Notes under the pieces: generated by a model
What the model was told of the DNA's origin: nothing
Databases searched by the model: none
What the model saw: the letters and a program-made list of their open reading frames with translations, nothing else
Shown: piece by piece, positions 11,601 through 21,609 of the stretch
Layout of the letters: every line of letters starts with the position of its first letter
Position numbering within the stretch: the first letter of the stretch is position 1
DNA from: Nematostella vectensis
Lineage: Eukaryota; Cnidaria; Anthozoa; Actiniaria; Edwardsiidae
Assembly (NCBI RefSeq): GCF_932526225.1
Contig: NC_064041.1
Span: forward strand, 9,654,813-9,718,812
Direction of reading: 5' to 3'
Length of the DNA stretch: 64,000 nt
Program-made: the position numbers and the translations under genes

Positions 11601-14309
11601 GCCTGCGCAGGCGCATGTCAAACGGCTCATTCACGCAAGATATGAAGAGCTTGGGACTCAGGCCACTTCCAGACACACTACTTGTTTTTCATGGGCAGCC
11701 TCTTTGTGAACATGGTTGGTTTTTACATAAAAATGGCTTCCTTTGTGGTAGGTGAAATGCTCCATGTCAATTTATGTATGAGGGCGTAGAGGATTGAGTA
11801 AGTGTGTTGTTTCTATTTCCCCAGTTGTGTGTCCTCGAGGGATGTACGGGAATTCAAAGGGCGAATGTTCACCCTGTCCCACCGCCACTTACCAAAACCA
11901 ATCTGGCCAAGCTAGCTGCGTCCATTGCCCACCAGGCACATACCAGAACAAGTCTGGGCAGGAAGCTTGTAACCAGTGCCCCCCTGGTACCTATGGAAAG
12001 TCCGATGGCATGTGTACACTTTGTCCAACAAACACTTACCAAAACAAATCTGGCCAAGCCAGCTGTATTTATTGCCCTAATGGTACACACCAAAACCAGT
12101 CTGGCCAGGAAGGATGTGTCGAGTGCCCGCCTGGAAGTTATTGGAAACCCGATGGCATGTGTGCCCTTTGTCAAAAAGGCACTTATCAAAATCAGTCTGG
12201 TCAGACGACGTGTATCCAGTGTGCTGCAGGACTGGTGACGCAAAACACAGGGACAACGCACATGAATGGTTGCATCGCAACAGGTACCGCGTTTATTGTT
12301 ATTTATTCTTACGACTGTGGTGTAATCATAATAGGTACTACAGTCACGAGTGCAAATATCGAAACCCAATAGGGGACTTGCGCTAAGAGATCACTCACAT
12401 GGCTTTTTGGCTGGCAAAAGAGAGCGCGCTCAGGCTTTTAGCGGCAAAATAACAGCAACAAAAAGCAACTTATTCAACGCTTACGAAATAAGCCAGAATT
12501 TTTTTTTCAGAAAGGGTTTAGTTTCATTTAAAGATTTTATTTTTTTACCCAGAAAGGTCATGTGACCTCTTAGCGCAAGTCCCCTATTGCTCAATACAGA
12601 AAATATTTTCAACATTGAATTTTGATCAAACGAGAACGGTGATTTAAAAAAAAGATATTTTGGCAGGATTTGTTCTTGCACTTTATTGTGCCATTAAGGC
12701 CAATATTTCGTTTACAAATATAACGCCATCTTATTCTTTTTCAGGTGCCAAACCACCCCCCGCACCTTTGGGCCTTATCACAACTGTAATTTCCCCGTCA
12801 TCGGTAAACCTTATATGGTTCTCATCTTCCGCGGCCAAAGTCACGCATTACAACATCAAATACATCTCCAGCATCCTGTCTGGTCAGCTAACTGTATCGG
12901 CAAACGGTTTTGGCTATCAGACCTATATGCTGAAGGGGCTCACAGGTCTCACATATTACACCGTGCAGCTGTACTCAGTGAATAGCGGTGTCGTAGGAGG
13001 GTACATTTCAAAGTCTTTCAAGACACCTGAAGGAGGTAGGTAGATAAGGTTTAAAGCTGACTTAGTTTGAATAAATGATATCATCATCATCACCATCATA
13101 ATTTTCACTACCACTGTCACATTGTCATTGTGCACTGCAGGCATAGGCTGTTCGGTGGTTTTCTTCTACATTTTTGTATTATATCCACATGGTACATGCA
13201 ATAACTGTTACTTTTCTCTAGTCCCAGGCGCTGCCCCCGTTATAACAGCCACCGCACCTGTCAACCCTACAGCTGTTAACGTTACCTGGCGACGGGTACC
13301 CCCACGGTACCAGAATGGTAACATCCGGGGATACATGGTGTACTACAAGAAGAGCACAGAATCCCAGTACCACAGCAAGACTGTCAATGACGCCAACTGC
13401 CTCAGTACAGGTAATCCGCACAACACAAGTACCCCACACAACACAGGAAACCCACATAGGACACAGGCAAAGTACAGATAACCCACACAAAACAATTAAC
13501 CCACACAACACAGGTAACTCACATAGCACACAGCACAACACAGGTAACCCACACAGTACAGGTAACGCACATTGCAGAACAGGTAATCCACAATCCACAT
13601 AACACAGTTTCCCTCGCAGCACAGCTATACCCGCGGGTCTTTACGGGTCACCCGCGGGTCTTTACCAGTCTGATCGTTCGCGGTATCGTTCGTGTTTGTA
13701 GTTTCCTCATAAAACGCGCAGATTTGGGGGTGGGAGGGAGGGAGGGGATGATGAGGGCTTTATATTTTAATGTATAAAAAGGTATCAAAGTGTACTTTTA
13801 AAATACATTACTCGCGGCTAAAAAACATTAAATTCGCGATTTTCGCGATTTCAGGAAATTCGCGAATTAAGACTCGTGAAAAATAATGACCGCGAAATTT
13901 AATTTCGCTAAATATAATGGATATAGAAACATTGATCACAGAGATTGGAGGTTCTATTGAAATCTCCTAGTGAGGACATTTAACGAAATTATCGATAATG
14001 GCTTGAGGGGCAAGAACACTTTTCCATTACTATAAGACTGACTTTTAAAAGGGACAACGGTTTTGTTTCAATATATTGGTCCTATTTCAGTTGTTTGCTA
14101 ACTTCATTTTTTTGTAACAACGAGAAAATAAAGTCACGTGAACTGGGTCCCCCTGGGTATGACTATGTTTTCTTTTTTTTGTACCTTATTCAGTACTCGC
14201 TGGCCTGGGGACTGGATCGGACTACTGCATCAAAATAACCGCCTTCACGAGTGTTGGACCGTTTGGAGGCTGGGACCAAGTGCAGTGCACGATGGTGCAG
14301 CCGATGTGA
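47..14309 (+). CDS. Gene A: giant secreted mosaic protein (cbEGF-sushi-EGF-core-Ig-GCC-FN3), 5' end outside window
   Basis: Sixteen exons were joined by reading GT-AG sites and by alignment to the complete inverted paralogue at 27253-47779: 47-190, 1044-1169, 1350-1472, 1630-1749, 1845-1997, 2553-2675, 2757-2930, 4103-4294, 4384-5690, 5836-5989, 6173-10716, 10847-11747, 11825-12283, 12745-13035, 13222-13410, 14194-14309. The visible part totals 9116 nt, or 3037 residues plus the TGA at 14307-14309. Domain order is six calcium-binding EGF, two sushi, one EGF, an unrecognised core of about 1900 residues, two Ig, six GCC2/GCC3-like cysteine motifs and two FN3. No transmembrane segment or GPI-type tail is seen near the stop, so I infer a secreted matrix-type protein. 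By analogy with gene B the signal peptide, EMI domain and first EGFs lie left of the window. Function is unknown. Confidence 0.9.
191..1043. other. Gene A intron, no further feature
   Basis: The 853-bp intron between the first two EGF exons holds only short open frames without family resemblance. A 20-bp motif (cagaccgtaaaactgtg) is repeated twice at about 593-633. No transposon termini were seen. Confidence 0.6.
1236..1326. repeat. CAGT/GTCA tetranucleotide-like array
   Basis: About 90 bp of intron is made of imperfect cagt/gtca units (cagtcagtcaaacagtcagt). It lies in the intron between the second and third visible EGF exons of gene A. Confidence 0.8.
2757..4294 (+). CDS. Gene A: two sushi (CCP) exons
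   Basis: Exons 2757-2930 (174 nt) and 4103-4294 (192 nt) each encode a four-cysteine sushi-like module. The first begins near LPCVSIEAP and has the C-SAGYE and Q-W-S-G segments typical of CCP folds. The second has C-N-F-E-C-E-D-G-Y and a C-terminal W-R-T plus cysteine. Both are phase 1-1 and equal in length to the gene B copies. Sushi modules usually mediate protein-protein contacts in extracellular proteins. The 1.17 kb intron between them (2931-4102) contains no coding signal; a short imperfect hairpin lies near 3414-3460. Confidence 0.85.
4384..5989 (+). CDS. Gene A: EGF plus unrecognised beta-rich region
   Basis: Exon 4384-5690 starts with a compact EGF ([12 protein letters not shown], the non-calcium type) and continues into about 390 residues that I do not recognise. 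Alternating hydrophobic residues and paired cysteines suggest beta-sandwich domains. Exon 5836-5989 continues this with a Thr/Ser-rich stretch ([14 protein letters not shown]). The donor after 5690 is GTGAAT. It was preferred over the open reading that continues to a stop at 5726 because gene B has a donor at the same place (GAG before GTGATT at 36091) and the next exon aligns in phase 0. Exon lengths are 1307 and 154 nt, against 1310 and 154 in gene B. Confidence 0.8.
6173..10716 (+). CDS. Gene A giant exon: coiled coils and 17-residue repeats between furin-type sites
   Basis: This 4544-nt exon is uninterrupted. Reading order: a divergent helical segment (about 6173-6730); a region shared almost unchanged with gene B, holding a predicted coiled coil (about 7225-7500) and a Cys-rich patch (7520-7620); a basic RKRR-S site at 7777-7793; about two dozen degenerate repeats of 17-18 residues with a pattern like F-D-I-N-x2-L-R-K-x2-P-x-L (7900-9190); a second basic site RNKR-F (9223-9243); another Cys cluster; a second coiled coil (9590-9770); a third basic site RRKR-S (10012-10029); and the first half of an Ig domain (from about 10600). 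I recognise no family for the repeats. The exon ends at AAG before GTAACC and joins the next exon in phase 0. Confidence 0.88.
10847..11747 (+). CDS. Gene A: Ig domains and linker exon
   Basis: The exon opens with the second half of an I-set Ig domain (Y-T-W, then [12 protein letters not shown], the D/G-x-Y-x-C motif). A complete second Ig follows ([15 protein letters not shown] and [13 protein letters not shown]). After about 11335 there is an unrecognised region of about 135 residues with two Cys pairs that is much more diverged from gene B than the Ig part. The first Ig is split by an intron between its B and C strands, a common I-set arrangement. Phase 0 start, phase 1 end. Ig I-set tandems commonly mediate adhesion or matrix binding. 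Confidence 0.85.
11825..12283 (+). CDS. Gene A: three-unit GCC2/GCC3 (ephrin-receptor-like) exon
   Basis: One exon of 459 nt encodes six short cysteine motifs of the kind C-P-x-G-T-Y-x-N-x-S-G-Q-x-x-C, grouped as three units of about 49 residues. This pattern is typical of GCC2/GCC3 repeats found in SVEP1 and SCO-spondin and related to ephrin-receptor Cys-rich modules. The gene B counterpart (28220-28384) is 165 nt and holds one unit. The 294-nt difference equals two 49-residue units, so the array changed copy number without changing phase. Units share near-identical stretches (YQN-SGQ), as expected of recent unequal exchange. An antisense open frame over the same bases is a by-product of the composition. 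Confidence 0.88.
12372..12584. mobile_element. 213-bp TIR element (MITE family 1, intact copy)
   Basis: The two ends are inverted copies of GGGGACTTGCGCTAAGAG (left from 12372, right ending 12584) and are bracketed by TA dinucleotides (12370-12371 and 12585-12586), consistent with a TA target duplication. There is no coding capacity. It sits in the gene A intron between the GCC and FN3 exons. A second copy, sharing the internal gctcaggcttttagcggcaa block, lies at 48200-55244 and is split by the BEL/Pao element. The family is non-autonomous; Tc1/mariner-like mobilisation is only a guess from the TA. Confidence 0.82.
12745..14309 (+). CDS. Gene A: two FN3 domains and stop
   Basis: Exon 12745-13035 encodes one complete FN3 ([25 protein letters not shown]). 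A second FN3 is split: 13222-13410 has V-N-V-T-W and R-G-Y-M-V-Y-Y, and 14194-14309 has [18 protein letters not shown] and ends MVQPM followed by TGA at 14307-14309. The last exon was placed because gene B has an exon of the same 116-nt length ending at an equivalent TGA. All junctions are phase 1. The intron at 13411-14193 begins with a repeat array built on the donor sequence. Confidence 0.83.
13405..13605. repeat. Minisatellite built on the gene A FN3 donor site
   Basis: Starting at the real 5' splice site (ACAG before GTAATC at 13410/13411), the intron contains about ten imperfect units of roughly 20 bp with the core acacaggtaacccacacaa. Most units recreate ACAG-GTAA, that is, the end of the exon plus a consensus-like donor. 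The gene B donor at the same place (CACAG-GTAACCCGCAC) is single copy, so expansion happened in gene A after duplication. Confidence 0.75.
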
Positions 14310-15519
14310 GACTGTGGCGAGCTCAGGAAGTTGCAGAAACCCGAAGAACATATAGTGGTATAGAGTTAACACCAAGAGTTTGTAGTGTTAGGGGTTATCA
14401 TAGTACAGTTATCCATAAAAAAAAAAAAAAAATACGAAAACGAAGGTACTTGCCCATCTACATAGAAAACGAATTAAGGTAAATCAATAGTGTGCTTGAA
14501 AGACATATCTAATCAAACAAAGGGTATTCCAAACATATAAAGGATTTTATATAACCAACTAAACCATAAGATTTGAGCTTTGTGTAATCTCGGTCCCGGG
14601 CCCACGCATCTTGTGTCAGCACTAGCACAAAGTTTGGGATCTGAAACTAAGATAATAATGCAAGATTTGACAAATATTTGTCAAGTAATTTTGTAGGCTC
14701 ACCTCGTGTGGTGAGTAGTATAGATCACGTGGCACTCTCGGTCCATACGGAAAGTTGTATTACACCTGGAAAGGGCCCAGACTCATTTTATGCAAGTAAG
14801 TTTTGTACCTGCCTGTTTTTTTGTTTTGTTTGTTTGTTTTCTTTTTATCGTGCACACAAAATGTCTAGACTTTAGAGGGGTGCCAGCTGTTTAGTCTTGG
14901 TGTGTAGATTAACGGGCGGGTAGGGAGTTATGGGAAAATCATTCATCCCACAGGCCAGCGCGCACCCCATGCTTCCTTCCTACATTACCTTGCAACCTAT
15001 GGCATGACCTGCGTCTTTCTTAGTCTTGTGCGATGAACCATGAGCCACTTCGTAATAAACATATTACACAAGTCATGACAAGAAATGTTCAGAAATTTCG
15101 CTTTGTCTTTTTTTGTTTGCATATTTTGCGCAGACTTTAATTTTGCGTTTTTGACAAAATCAGCCTTTCCGAAGACACTTAAATTTCGCGACTCTTTTTT
15201 TTAAAGGGGCACGATTTCATTTCATGTAAGGAATATTAAATGTTTGTAGTTGCGCGAATGATTCGTAATGCGCATTGTAAATTATAACTAATTTCGCTTT
15301 TTAAACGCTTTGCTATTTTTTTTTTCAGTTTCTTGGGTAAGACAGTCCATAATAACTATAAATATTATATTGCTAGGACAATAGAGGTGACCTTCAAAGT
15401 TTACCCAACAGCCACCAGAATTTTCCCAGCAAACAACTGAGGCTGGTTAATTCTGCATGTCATTTTCACAGCAGGGTTACCTAGTATTCAAGATGTCTTG
15501 CATAGGAAGCCAAACATGT

Positions 15520-15655
15520 CAAGCCTTAGAGGGTAGTGGAAATAGGACATGAAAAGCCTTAGAGGGTAGTGGAAATAGTGCATGACAAGCCTTAGAGGGT
15601 AGTGGAAATAGGACATGTCAAGCCTTAGAGGGTAGTGGAAATAGGGCAGGTTGTA
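15520..15655. repeat. Four-copy 36-bp tandem repeat
   Basis: Four near-identical units containing gccttagagggtagtggaaa occur in a row, the first after 15523 and the last ending near 15645. Units differ by single bases (acatgac versus acatgtc). Confidence 0.85.
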
Positions 15656-16091
15656 GACCAGTATTTTATTCTGAAAATATTCTCTCTAGATCCATTTGTT
15701 CTACTGAAAATATGAGAAAATTGCAAAGCCTTTCATTTGATCTGCGTTGCGGCTAGTTGTTTTGTGCTTTTTCCATAGCTAAAGCAATTGCCGTGAAAAC
15801 AAGACCGCAATTAGTTTGGTTCTAAAACACAAAAATACTGCATGAAACAACTGCTGCAATGCAGGCTACCTTGCATTAACATTTACTTGTATTCCATGAT
15901 CAAAGCTGATTATTAAACAAGGGCAAGAATATCCGACTCCGATTTATTTCTAGAAATGAATAGACATTAATCGTTAATGATCGTCGATCATCATCTCCTT
16001 TGTTACTGGTTACATTTGGACCTAGATACGAGGCATGGTCTACAAAGAAAAACTCAAAACAACCATTCACTTACGAAATCTGATACCTTTT

Positions 16092-16722
16092 TTTTACACC
16101 TTTGCTGTTCATTAACGGGAAAGGGACATTCATTTGTGCCAAAAGTTACATCGATAGCGTGTATTGTACGTTCATCAACATCGCACGAAACATCATTTAG
16201 CGTGACTCGACTTTCAATAACAATAATTGAATATTCGTGAACATTCATTATCATCAACGGAGAAACAATAGCGCACTTGGACATTCAATTCGATTGGAAC
16301 AAAAATTCTTTTGCGCGCAATGAAAATTCAATTGCTCGTTTGATTGCTCGTTTGCTCATTGATAAACATGATTGTCTGAAAAGGCTTATTGATTGTCTTT
16401 GTTTATGTTAATAGACTAATGAATTTTCTACTTTTTATAACTGGTTGTCAATAAACGCTACTGAATGTCCAAATGTGTAATTGAATTCTCGATTGCATGC
16501 AAAAGAATGTTCATTCCATCCCGAATGAATGCCCAATTGCGTTATTGATTGCCCGTTGATGCTATTGAATGTTCGCGCATATTCAATCATTGTTATTGAA
16601 AGTCGAGTCACGCTAAAAATGTTTCGTGCGATGTTGACGAACGTACAATGCACGTTAACGATACAACGTTTGCCACAAATGAATGTCCCTTTCCCGTTAT
16701 TGAACAGCAAAAAGGTGTATAT
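16092..16722. mobile_element. Foldback element with about 250-bp inverted arms
   Basis: The left arm (about 16092-16345) and right arm (about 16430-16722) are inverted copies at roughly 80 percent identity by eye. For example, GCTGTTCATTAACGGGAAAG at 16106 matches the complement of the bases ending near 16710, and the CGACTTTCAATAACA block recurs inverted near 16600. About 90 bp separates the arms. Related short open frames on opposite strands (both containing YSIIVIESRVTL) result from the symmetry and are not genes. The shape fits a foldback/MITE transposon. Confidence 0.78.
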
Positions 16723-17073
16723 TTTCACTTGAATCTGCTAATGGGTTTTATTATGTTCCTTACGATTTTAAGCCTTTATCACTGTAAAACAAGTTGGGCT
16801 GAGATTCTATCGCCCAAAGTACAGAAACAGTCTTAATAGGATAGTTATGACAACATTTTAACATCAATATAAAGCCTTAGTGCTGCTCCTGTGTATTAAA
16901 TGTTTTAGTTGTTAGAGCTAAAACCTGATTCAAGAATACAGTAGTAAGCACAGTGCTCTCAGACTAACAGTGTGCACTACTTGGTCCCACTGGTAACAGC
17001 CAGAAAAGGCTTATGTGGCATTGACTAATAAATACATGTACTCTCCTCTCTAATGATGATGTCAGAAAACACT

Positions 17074-20000
17074 TCATTGTGATGTCACAGACAGACGAGC
17101 TCTGCGCTTTGACTCCATGTTCTTAACCTTAGCCCACACCTCATTGGTCAGCGGCACTTGTCCATAGCTGATTGACAGCAGTCTAGCCAATAGGAGATGA
17201 AGGTGGAAGTCATCAGCAGACATCTTCCCATCCGTTTGCTGTCTGACACTAACAAAGTCCTCCTGAAGAACCTTTTGCATCTCAGGCGAGACTGAATACT
17301 CTGCAAATCTCAGCAAGCCTAGATAGCAACGCATCTTCTCAATCACTGAATGGTTGATATTGTTAAGCACTGTATCTGCAGAATCTGCAGATCTCTGTGG
17401 GTCGAGCTTTACTTGACAATCGCTAGGAAGTAAGGATTTACCCTCTGACATCACCAACACTTTAATATCAACCATGAACTCGGTCTTGTAAAAGTTGAAG
17501 TCGTATGCCAGCTTTTGCCAGGACATAAGGTTACCAAGAGAGGTCACATTCTGGACACCTGTTGCATTCAGCTGGCCCGCCTCCATCGCTGTCTCATCAA
17601 GTACCAGCTCTGTCCCATTCGACAGCTGCAGCATGCCAGACATCAGCCTATCTTTGGTATAATCCTTCTTTGGGATGAAATTCAAAGAGTTCAGATTGTT
17701 TAGAGTCATGGGTAGAAGGTGACATTTTGGGAGAACATGCTTGAGGAATTTAGCAACTTGTGAGCTGATCCTCTCTTCCAGGGGCAGAGTTTGTTGAGTA
17801 GGAAGACCACTCAAGTTGATGGCAAACTTCCCTACCGCCATCACACCACTTCGTGTGTACACAGTTGACAGTAAGTGCAAGAGTAGATACTCCGCGGCAA
17901 GCCGATCACCACACAGTAACTTCTCTAGCGCTGCAAGAAGATCATCACGAACGTGAAGCACAGGTGGAGTCAATGACTTCAGAGAGTCCTCAGCTAAAAC
18001 GGTAGGCATGGTTGGGTTTGAGTGCTTCATTGGTCGAGCTACGAGGCAGTGAAGGCGGGGCACTAGTGACGGTGGTGGGTGGTGAACAGCCCTTTCCTCC
18101 TGACACATCACATCATCTGCTGTGATAAATGATGGGTCACTTGGTGCTTCACCTGGAGTTGATGCAAGACTAGGGTGCACTGATAAAATACCAATGAACT
18201 CTAGGGTATCGTTGAGCTTGATGTTGTCGCACTGCTCATAAAGATGAACGAGGCAGGCAGGACCCTGCTCGCCAGGAAGGGGAAAGTTCAAACTAGGCAT
18301 TGCTGTTGTAGCTATATTGTTTGTGGATGCTTTTGTCTCCTCAGTCCTGGTTTTCTTTGCTGACATATCATCACTATCTGTCTCCATATGCCCATCTGAG
18401 TATAAAAACAACAGACTTAACAATTAACAAAGAACACTTATTGTAACACTTTCTGATTAATTTGTGCCATTTTCCATTTCCTTAAATTTTCTTATTGGTA
18501 AATGCTCCGTCAGAGATGTACCTCTATTAAGTGGACACTCACAGGACTAAGCCAAAATGTTCAAAAGAAAAGCAATGAGAAATATGGTACTTTTCATGGT
18601 AAAAGCTGCGCTCCCCATTCTCAATGACATCAATTACCCCTACTTAAGTACATCAACCAGCATACATGTGCTTTGACCCACCATCCCCCCTTAATTACAT
18701 CAGCCGGCATACCTGTGCTGTGACCCCCCTTATTTACATCTACCAACATACCATGTGGTGTGACCCCCCTTTAATTACATCGGCCAGCATATCCGTGCTG
18801 TGACCACCCTCCTCAATTACATCTACCAACATACCATGTGGTGTGCCCCCCCTTAATAACATTGGCCAGCATACCTGTGCTGTGAACCCCTTCCCTTTAA
18901 TTACATCGGAGTTGGATATTGCAAAATCAATAACAGCAAATAATACTTTCTTGCAACCCTATTTTGGCCGCATCTGAACAGCAATGCAGAAAATTCTTCA
19001 CAATACGATCTTGAATTTGTGAACAGTCACCACTCGTTCCGCTTGGTGATGTTCTCAGATCTTCGTGTTGTTGTGCTATACTTGATTTATTCACAGATTG
19101 TGGCCAATTGTCAATCAATTAGACGATCATGAACTAGAATGGACATTTCAGTTTTGTCCAATTAACGAAATAAATCAGCTAAAATTTAGAAATTAAATGT
19201 CCACGCAAGCCATGCTTTTTTTGCCATCATGTTGATGCTGTATTGTGTAGAAACGGTGCTGACATGACTATCACAACCAGCTCGCTTAAACCTGAAAAAT
19301 AGCTATGTATAATACTTGGATATGCTTCCCTAAAGAGTTAACTCTGAATCTTTGAAGTTAATTTGATGTAGTTTATCTGGAAACATGCATAAACTGGAAC
19401 TAACAAATGATGAGCACGTGGTTAAATTGAACTAAATTCAAAAAAGTTTGTCTTTGCCGGCTTATAAAAATTTTTGCAATACTAATTTGGAAAACCAGTA
19501 CTTTATTCTGATCAATAATTATGTGGGCAATACTTGTTCTTACTATGTCAGCCCATGAAATTCTAAGGAAAAAGAAAAAATCGATAAAAACTGAAGACCT
19601 GGTGTTATTTTGTGTGCGTCAGTCAAAAAAACTTAGGCGTGATAGGGTTAATTACATCCGCCAGAATACCTGTGTTGTGACCCCCCCCCCTTAATTACAT
19701 CCGCCAGAATACCTGTGCTGTGACCCCCCCTTAATTACATCCGCCAGAATACCTGTGCTGTGACCCCCTTTAATTACATCCGCCAGAATACCTGTGCTGT
19801 GACCCCCCCTTAATTACATCCGCCAGAATACCTGTGCTGTGACCCCCTTTATTTACATCCGCCAGAATACCTGTGTTGTGACCCCCCCTAATTACATCCG
19901 CCAGAATACCTGTGCTGTGACCCCTCCCTAATTACATCCGCCAGAATACCTGTGCTGTGACCCCCCCTAATTACATCCGCCAGAATACCTGTGCTGTGAC

Positions 20001-21266
20001 CCCCCCTAATTACATCCGCCAGAATACCTGTGCTGTGACCCCCCCTAATTACATCCGCCAGAATACCTGTTTTGTGACCCCCCCTAATTACATCCGCCAG
20101 AATACCTGTGCTGTGACCCCCCCTTAATTACATCCGCCAGAATACCTGTGTTGTGACCCCCCCAATTACATCCGCCAGAATACCTGTGCTGTGACCCCCC
20201 TAATTACATCCGCCAGAATACCTGTGTTGTGACCCCCCCTAATTACATCCGCCAGAATACCTGTGCTGTGACCCCCCCTTAATTACATCCGCCAGAATAC
20301 CACGTGGTGTGACCCCCCTAATTACATCTGCCAGAATACCTGTGTTGTGACCCCCCCTAATAACATCCGTCAGAATACCTGTGCTGTGACCCCCCCTTAA
20401 TTACATCCGCCAGAATACCTGTGCTGTGACCCCCCCTTAATTACATCCGCCAGAATACCTGTGTTGTGACCCCCCCCAATTACATCCGCCAGAATACCTG
20501 TGTTGTGACCCCCCCTAATTACATCCGCCAGAATACCTGTGCTGTGACCCCCCCTTAATTACATCCGCCAGAATACCTGTGCTGTGACCCCCCCTTAATT
20601 ACATCCACCAGAATACCTGTGTTGTGACCCCCCCTAATTACATCCGCCAGAATACCTGTGCTGTGGCCCCCCTTAATTACATCAGCCAACATACCACGTG
20701 GTGTGACCCCTCCCCTAAATTACATCTGCCAGCATACCTGTGGTGTGATCCCCCTCCATCTCATCATCTTCGAGGGACCTCTTGTTGCTCATGCTCAGCT
20801 GCGACGGGCCTCCGTGCTGCACCAATGGAGACCTCTCAGCAAAGGCCTGCTTGGCCCATTCCGTCTCTCCGGGTATCGGTACACAGTAATACGTCTGTTT
20901 CTCGGACGTCACACATTTTGGCGAGTTGAAGTCGACCTCTAAATCCCCACTACAATCAACTACATCTCGATACAAGCCACTCGCGAGGACGGTCTCGCCG
21001 GTGGATTTCGATTTGACTTCGTATTGGGATAGAAAATACTCCGGGCCAAACATGTCTTGAACCATACAGCGAAATCTAACCAGGCTGTTTGGCTTCAGGT
21101 AGTGCAATGGGGTGTCGTTTATCGAGGGAATTCGATGAATGTTCTCTTCTACTCGCTGAGTAAAATACTCGCAAATTGTTCCCATGGCTGCCTTCCCGCT
21201 TGTTTCCTTACAGATTCCATCAACGACACTTAGAGGCGAACTCAGCCAGTCTTCTATGCACGGCAT
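17074..21266 (-). CDS. MCMBP: MCM-binding protein
   Basis: Exon 1 is 20738-21266 and exon 2 is 17074-18395; joined in phase 1 they give 616 residues, close to the 642 of the human protein. Recognisable family segments are the N-terminal PLHYLKPNSLVRFRCMVQDM and YYCVPIPGETEWAK in exon 1, and FPLPGEQGPACLVHLYE, LAAEYLLLHLLSTVYTR, KFAINLSG, NFIPKKDYTKDRL and the C-terminal LLRFAEYSVS in exon 2. MCMBP is a nuclear protein that binds MCM3-7 complexes lacking MCM2, stabilises newly made MCM subunits and contributes to MCM unloading. The start MPCIEDWLSSPL matches the family start. Exon 1 ends at CACAG before GTATGC, and that junction is the seed of the large array in the intron. It is divergent from TMCO1. 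Confidence 0.96.
18645..18905. repeat. Secondary array of the MCMBP junction minisatellite
   Basis: About six diverged units of the same roughly 39-bp family as the main array (ttaattacat, cagcatacctgtgctgtga, poly-C). It lies at the far end of the same intron, about 740 bp from the main array and 250 bp from the exon 2 acceptor. On the minus strand units keep CACAG-GTATG. Confidence 0.8.
19640..20745. repeat. Main MCMBP intron minisatellite, about 28 units of 38-40 bp
   Basis: The unit on the given strand is tacatccgccagaatacctg followed by tgctgtgac, a C-run and ttaat. Read on the minus strand each unit contains GGTCACAGCACAG-GTATTCTGG, which matches the real exon 1/intron 1 junction (GATCACACCACAG-GTATGCTGG at 20738). 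The array abuts that junction and units nearest to it are the most junction-like. C-run length varies between units, so length polymorphism is likely. Confidence 0.92.
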
Positions 21267-21609
21267 TGTGGAATTGCCGGGATTTTGAGCGTAAATTATG
21301 AGAGAAAAATCAAAATTTCAAAACACAGTACTCAAACGATCGACCATGTGATTAGATTTCGCGGGAAACTCTAGAACTACTGCGCATGGTCTGTACGTCG
21401 GTCAGCAGAGTGTATTGCATGTTCAGAAAATAGGCTAGCTACTTCATAAAAAGTGACCGATGGAAATCCGTCAAGTAGTTTTTGATTCATTACCGCTGTC
21501 ATACTAGTACATGAAGTATTGGTCTTTAGCTTGGCTTTAGCACTGTTTCGTTTGTCTCGGATTTTATTGAATTTTTGTTCCGCTCTTACACCTTTAGGAC
21601 TAATACAAA
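21267..21609. promoter_or_regulatory. Bidirectional promoter region of MCMBP and TMCO1
   Basis: The two start codons are 343 bp apart on opposite strands, so both promoters must share this interval or overlap the first exons. No clear TATA box was identified. The arrangement is typical of divergent housekeeping pairs; transcription start sites cannot be read from sequence alone. Confidence 0.6.

Larger units (their letters stand above)
14310..17073. other. Intergenic region between gene A and MCMBP 3' ends
   Basis: No coding exon is recognised. The region holds an A15-17 run near 14419, a small tandem array (15520-15655) and a foldback element (16092-16722). The 3' ends of gene A and of MCMBP must both fall here. 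A minus-strand AATAAA (TTTATT in the given strand) near 16746 could serve MCMBP. Confidence 0.6.

Noticed and set aside
11804-12386. Alternative frames over the GCC exon
   Set aside because: The cysteine-motif frame is fixed by phase-1 splice sites and by the gene B copy; the others are by-products of the repeats.
19640-20745. CRISPR-like regular repeat array
   Set aside because: Units are contiguous tandem copies with no unique spacers, inside an intron of an animal gene.
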